Source of the DNA: Peptoniphilus sp. ING2-D1G
Lineage (GTDB): Bacteria > Bacillota > Clostridia > Tissierellales > Peptoniphilaceae
Direction of reading: 5' to 3'
Length of the DNA stretch: 64,000 bases
NCBI GenBank assembly: GCA_000952975.1
Contig: LM997412.1
Coordinates: 930,001 to 994,000 of the forward strand
Program-made: the position numbers and the translations under genes
Part shown: positions 62,757-64,000 of the stretch, piece after piece
How positions within the stretch are numbered: the stretch's first letter is position 1
Layout of the letters: each line of letters begins with the position of its first letter
The notes under the pieces: model-generated
The model's database searches: none
What the model was told of the DNA's origin: nothing
What the model saw: the letters and a program-made list of their open reading frames with translations, nothing else

Positions 62757-63562
62757 ACTTCACCTACCAACTCATCCACATTTAAAATATTGTAATCTAA
62801 ATCAAAGCCTTCCTTAGAAAGTTCCCATGCAAGTTCTGTGACTTGCGGAACATCAAGACCTATTTTTTTTACTCTTTCTACCTGAGAAAATATTTCTCTT
62901 GGGGTTCCCTCCATTTCAATTTTGCCCTTCTCCATGACTATAATTCTGTCCGCCTTTGCGGCTTCATCCATGTAATGAGTAATTAAAATAATCGTCTTAT
63001 TTTGATTTTTATTTAAATTCATTATTGTGTTTATTACTTCTTTTCTCCCTTCAGGATCAAGCATTGCTGTAGGTTCATCAAGTATAATGTACTTAGGAGA
63101 CATGGCGAGAATTCCTGCGATGGCAACTCTTTGTTTTTGTCCTCCCGAGAGCATATGAGGTGCACTTCTTTTATATTCACTCATATTTACTGTCTCCAGA
63201 GCAACATCTACACGTCTTCTTATTTCATCGGATTGTATTCCTAAGTTTTCAGGTCCGAAAGCCACATCTTCCTCTACAATGGTGGCGACTATTTGATTGT
63301 CAGGGTTTTGAAATACCATCCCTGTATTTGCTCTTAAATTCCAAATATTGTCTTCATCCTTTGTATTTAATCCATCTACAAACACATCTCCGGAAACCGG
63401 CAATAAAAGCCCATTCAGAAGCTTTGCAAGAGTCGACTTCCCGCTGCCGTTATGCCCCAGCACAGCAACGAATTCACCCTCTTCAATATTTAAATTTATA
63501 TCTTTAAGAACTAACTCGTCCTCTTCATTGTATTTAAAATTCAAATTTTTAATCTCTATCAT
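62738..63562 (-). CDS. ecfA1: energy-coupling factor transporter ATP-binding protein EcfA1
   Basis: First ABC ATPase of the ECF module. Walker [12 protein letters not shown]-loop [20 protein letters not shown], signature [13 protein letters not shown], Walker [14 protein letters not shown] and ITHYMDEA are present. 274 aa is standard, and the FQNPDNQ segment is typical of EcfA1. First gene of the ecfA1-ecfA2-ecfT-truA unit, with its own promoter at 63587-63615. Confidence 0.95.
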   Translation of the reverse strand: MIEIKNLNFKYNEEDELVLKDINLNIEEGEFVAVLGHNGSGKSTLAKLLNGLLLPVSGDVFVDGLNTKDEDNIWNLRANTGMVFQNPDNQIVATIVEEDVAFGPENLGIQSDEIRRRVDVALETVNMSEYKRSAPHMLSGGQKQRVAIAGILAMSPKYIILDEPTAMLDPEGRKEVINTIMNLNKNQNKTIILITHYMDEAAKADRIIVMEKGKIEMEGTPREIFSQVERVKKIGLDVPQVTELAWELSKEGFDLDYNILNVDELVGEVWPLLK

Positions 63563-63586
63563 TGTCTACCTCTATTCTAAGTCTAT

Positions 63587-63615
63587 AGTTTAGTACACTC
63601 TCTATGAGTTTTCAA
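63587..63615 (-). promoter_or_regulatory. sigma-A promoter of ecfA1-ecfA2-ecfT-truA
   Basis: Minus strand: -35 TTGAAA (63610-63615), 17-nt spacer, -10 TAAACT (63587-63592). Confidence 0.6.
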
Positions 63616-63642
63616 TAAAATTGACTTAAAATAAATAATGTG

Positions 63643-64000
63643 TTATTTCAACCAAGATTCATCGTCGGGGTTTTCTTTCCATTTCTTGATTTTTTCAAGT
63701 TCATCTTCTTCAATATAGTTTTTTTCCATGGCAACTTCTGCCAATTCATCAAAGTCTGAAAGAGAATAATTAACTATATTATTCTTCTTAAAATTTTCTT
63801 CAGCTTTTTTAAGGTTATAAGTAAATATTGAAACTATTCCCAATACATCATATCCATCAGCTTGTAAAGCTTTGTACACCTCAATTGAAGATCCTCCTGT
63901 GGAAAACAGATCCTCAATCACAACTACCTTTGCCCCTTGAATTTTTTTTCCTTCAATTCTGTTGTTTTTTCCGTGGTCTTTTTCGGAAGTTCTTACAAAT
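63643..64000 (-). CDS. pyrE: orotate phosphoribosyltransferase, C-terminal part (runs off window edge)
   Basis: Converts orotate and PRPP to OMP in pyrimidine synthesis. The visible part begins at the window edge with FVRTSEKDHGKNNRIEGKK, and the PRPP-binding motif VVVIEDLFSTGGSS follows. The remaining C-terminal residues end in a Glu/Lys-rich helix. The frame is open to base 64000, so the true start lies beyond the window; a GTG at 63921 is internal. The stop lies 80 nt before ecfA1, and a weak AAATAA/TTATTT hairpin overlaps it. Confidence 0.93.
   Translation of the reverse strand, partial: FVRTSEKDHGKNNRIEGKKIQGAKVVVIEDLFSTGGSSIEVYKALQADGYDVLGIVSIFTYNLKKAEENFKKNNIVNYSLSDFDELAEVAMEKNYIEEDELEKIKKWKENPDDESWLK

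Noticed and set aside
1-64000. IS elements, prophage, CRISPR arrays, tRNA genes
   Set aside because: No transposase, terminal repeats, regularly spaced repeats or tRNA-like cloverleaf sequences were found on either strand.

Overview
The window is about 30% GC and has the tightly packed, co-oriented gene layout of a low-GC Gram-positive (Firmicutes/Bacillota) chromosome. It carries CIRCE-controlled hrcA-grpE-dnaK-dnaJ, heterotetrameric GlyQS, CcpN/PpsR, FloA/NfeD, an ECF transporter module and a class A RNase P RNA. Strongly AT-rich codon use, frequent TTG starts, a bcd-etfBA module under a Rex-type operator, and the absence of sporulation genes from loci where Bacillus and Clostridium carry them point to a non-sporulating anaerobe. 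A Tissierellia/Peptoniphilaceae-type coccus is the most likely host. This is inference from content; no 16S gene is present.

Layout. 1-2650: the N-terminal part of topA, an NlpC/P60 secreted hydrolase, and RNase P RNA (rnpB) with its own promoter and terminator. 2638-28261 (minus strand): the long housekeeping supercluster, read from high to low coordinate as hrcA-grpE-dnaK-dnaJ-prmA-rsmE-mtaB-HIT-rpsU-yqeY-nfeD-floA-(169-aa protein)-phoH-ybeY-dgkA/PAP2-cdd-era-recO-glyQ-glyS-ccpN-ppsR-dgt-dnaG-rpoD-trmK-nif3. The order is almost that of the Bacillus subtilis yqe/yqf region, without yqfC, yqfD and pgpH. 28467-31382: an isoaspartyl dipeptidase and a YfcC-family transporter. 31640-35466 (plus): lepB-lepA-hemW-rpsT. 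35575-42749 (minus): holA, comEC, a Zn/Cd-type P-ATPase, a nitroreductase-like protein and a PAP2 phosphatase. 42873-47355: a UvrD-like helicase with mgtE, a GNAT acetyltransferase, and sfsA. 47431-51425 (minus): rpsI-rplM, then etfA-etfB-bcd. 51675-53312: a lone IlvD/Edd-family dehydratase (plus). 53453-64000 (minus): a Ca2+-type P-ATPase, a DUF4153 membrane protein, a tandem PII-like protein with a DUF1538 membrane protein, truA, ecfT-ecfA2-ecfA1, and the C-terminal part of pyrE.

How the genes work together. The supercluster combines chaperones, ribosome and tRNA maturation (RsmE, PrmA, MtaB, Era, YbeY, TrmK, GlyQS, RNase P), replication initiation (DnaG with RpoD), and membrane-microdomain proteins (NfeD/FloA). 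Gene ends are compact: intrinsic terminators often contain the stop codon of the gene they terminate, and many starts overlap the previous stop.

Regulation visible in the DNA: a perfect CIRCE at hrcA, a near-consensus Rex site covering the bcd promoter -35, an ArsR/SmtB-like operator at the metal ATPase, and sigma-A promoters for about 15 transcription units.

The least-described system is the PII-like/DUF1538 pair at 58196-60338. Both partners are internal tandem duplications, and the pair is translationally coupled, suggesting a signal-gated membrane transporter of unknown substrate. Secondary candidates are the 169-aa anchored protein in the NfeD-FloA operon and the IadA/YfcC operon. No IS elements, tRNAs, rRNAs, CRISPR arrays or phage genes were seen. 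No gene-free stretch exceeds about 300 bases except that around rnpB, which is accounted for.
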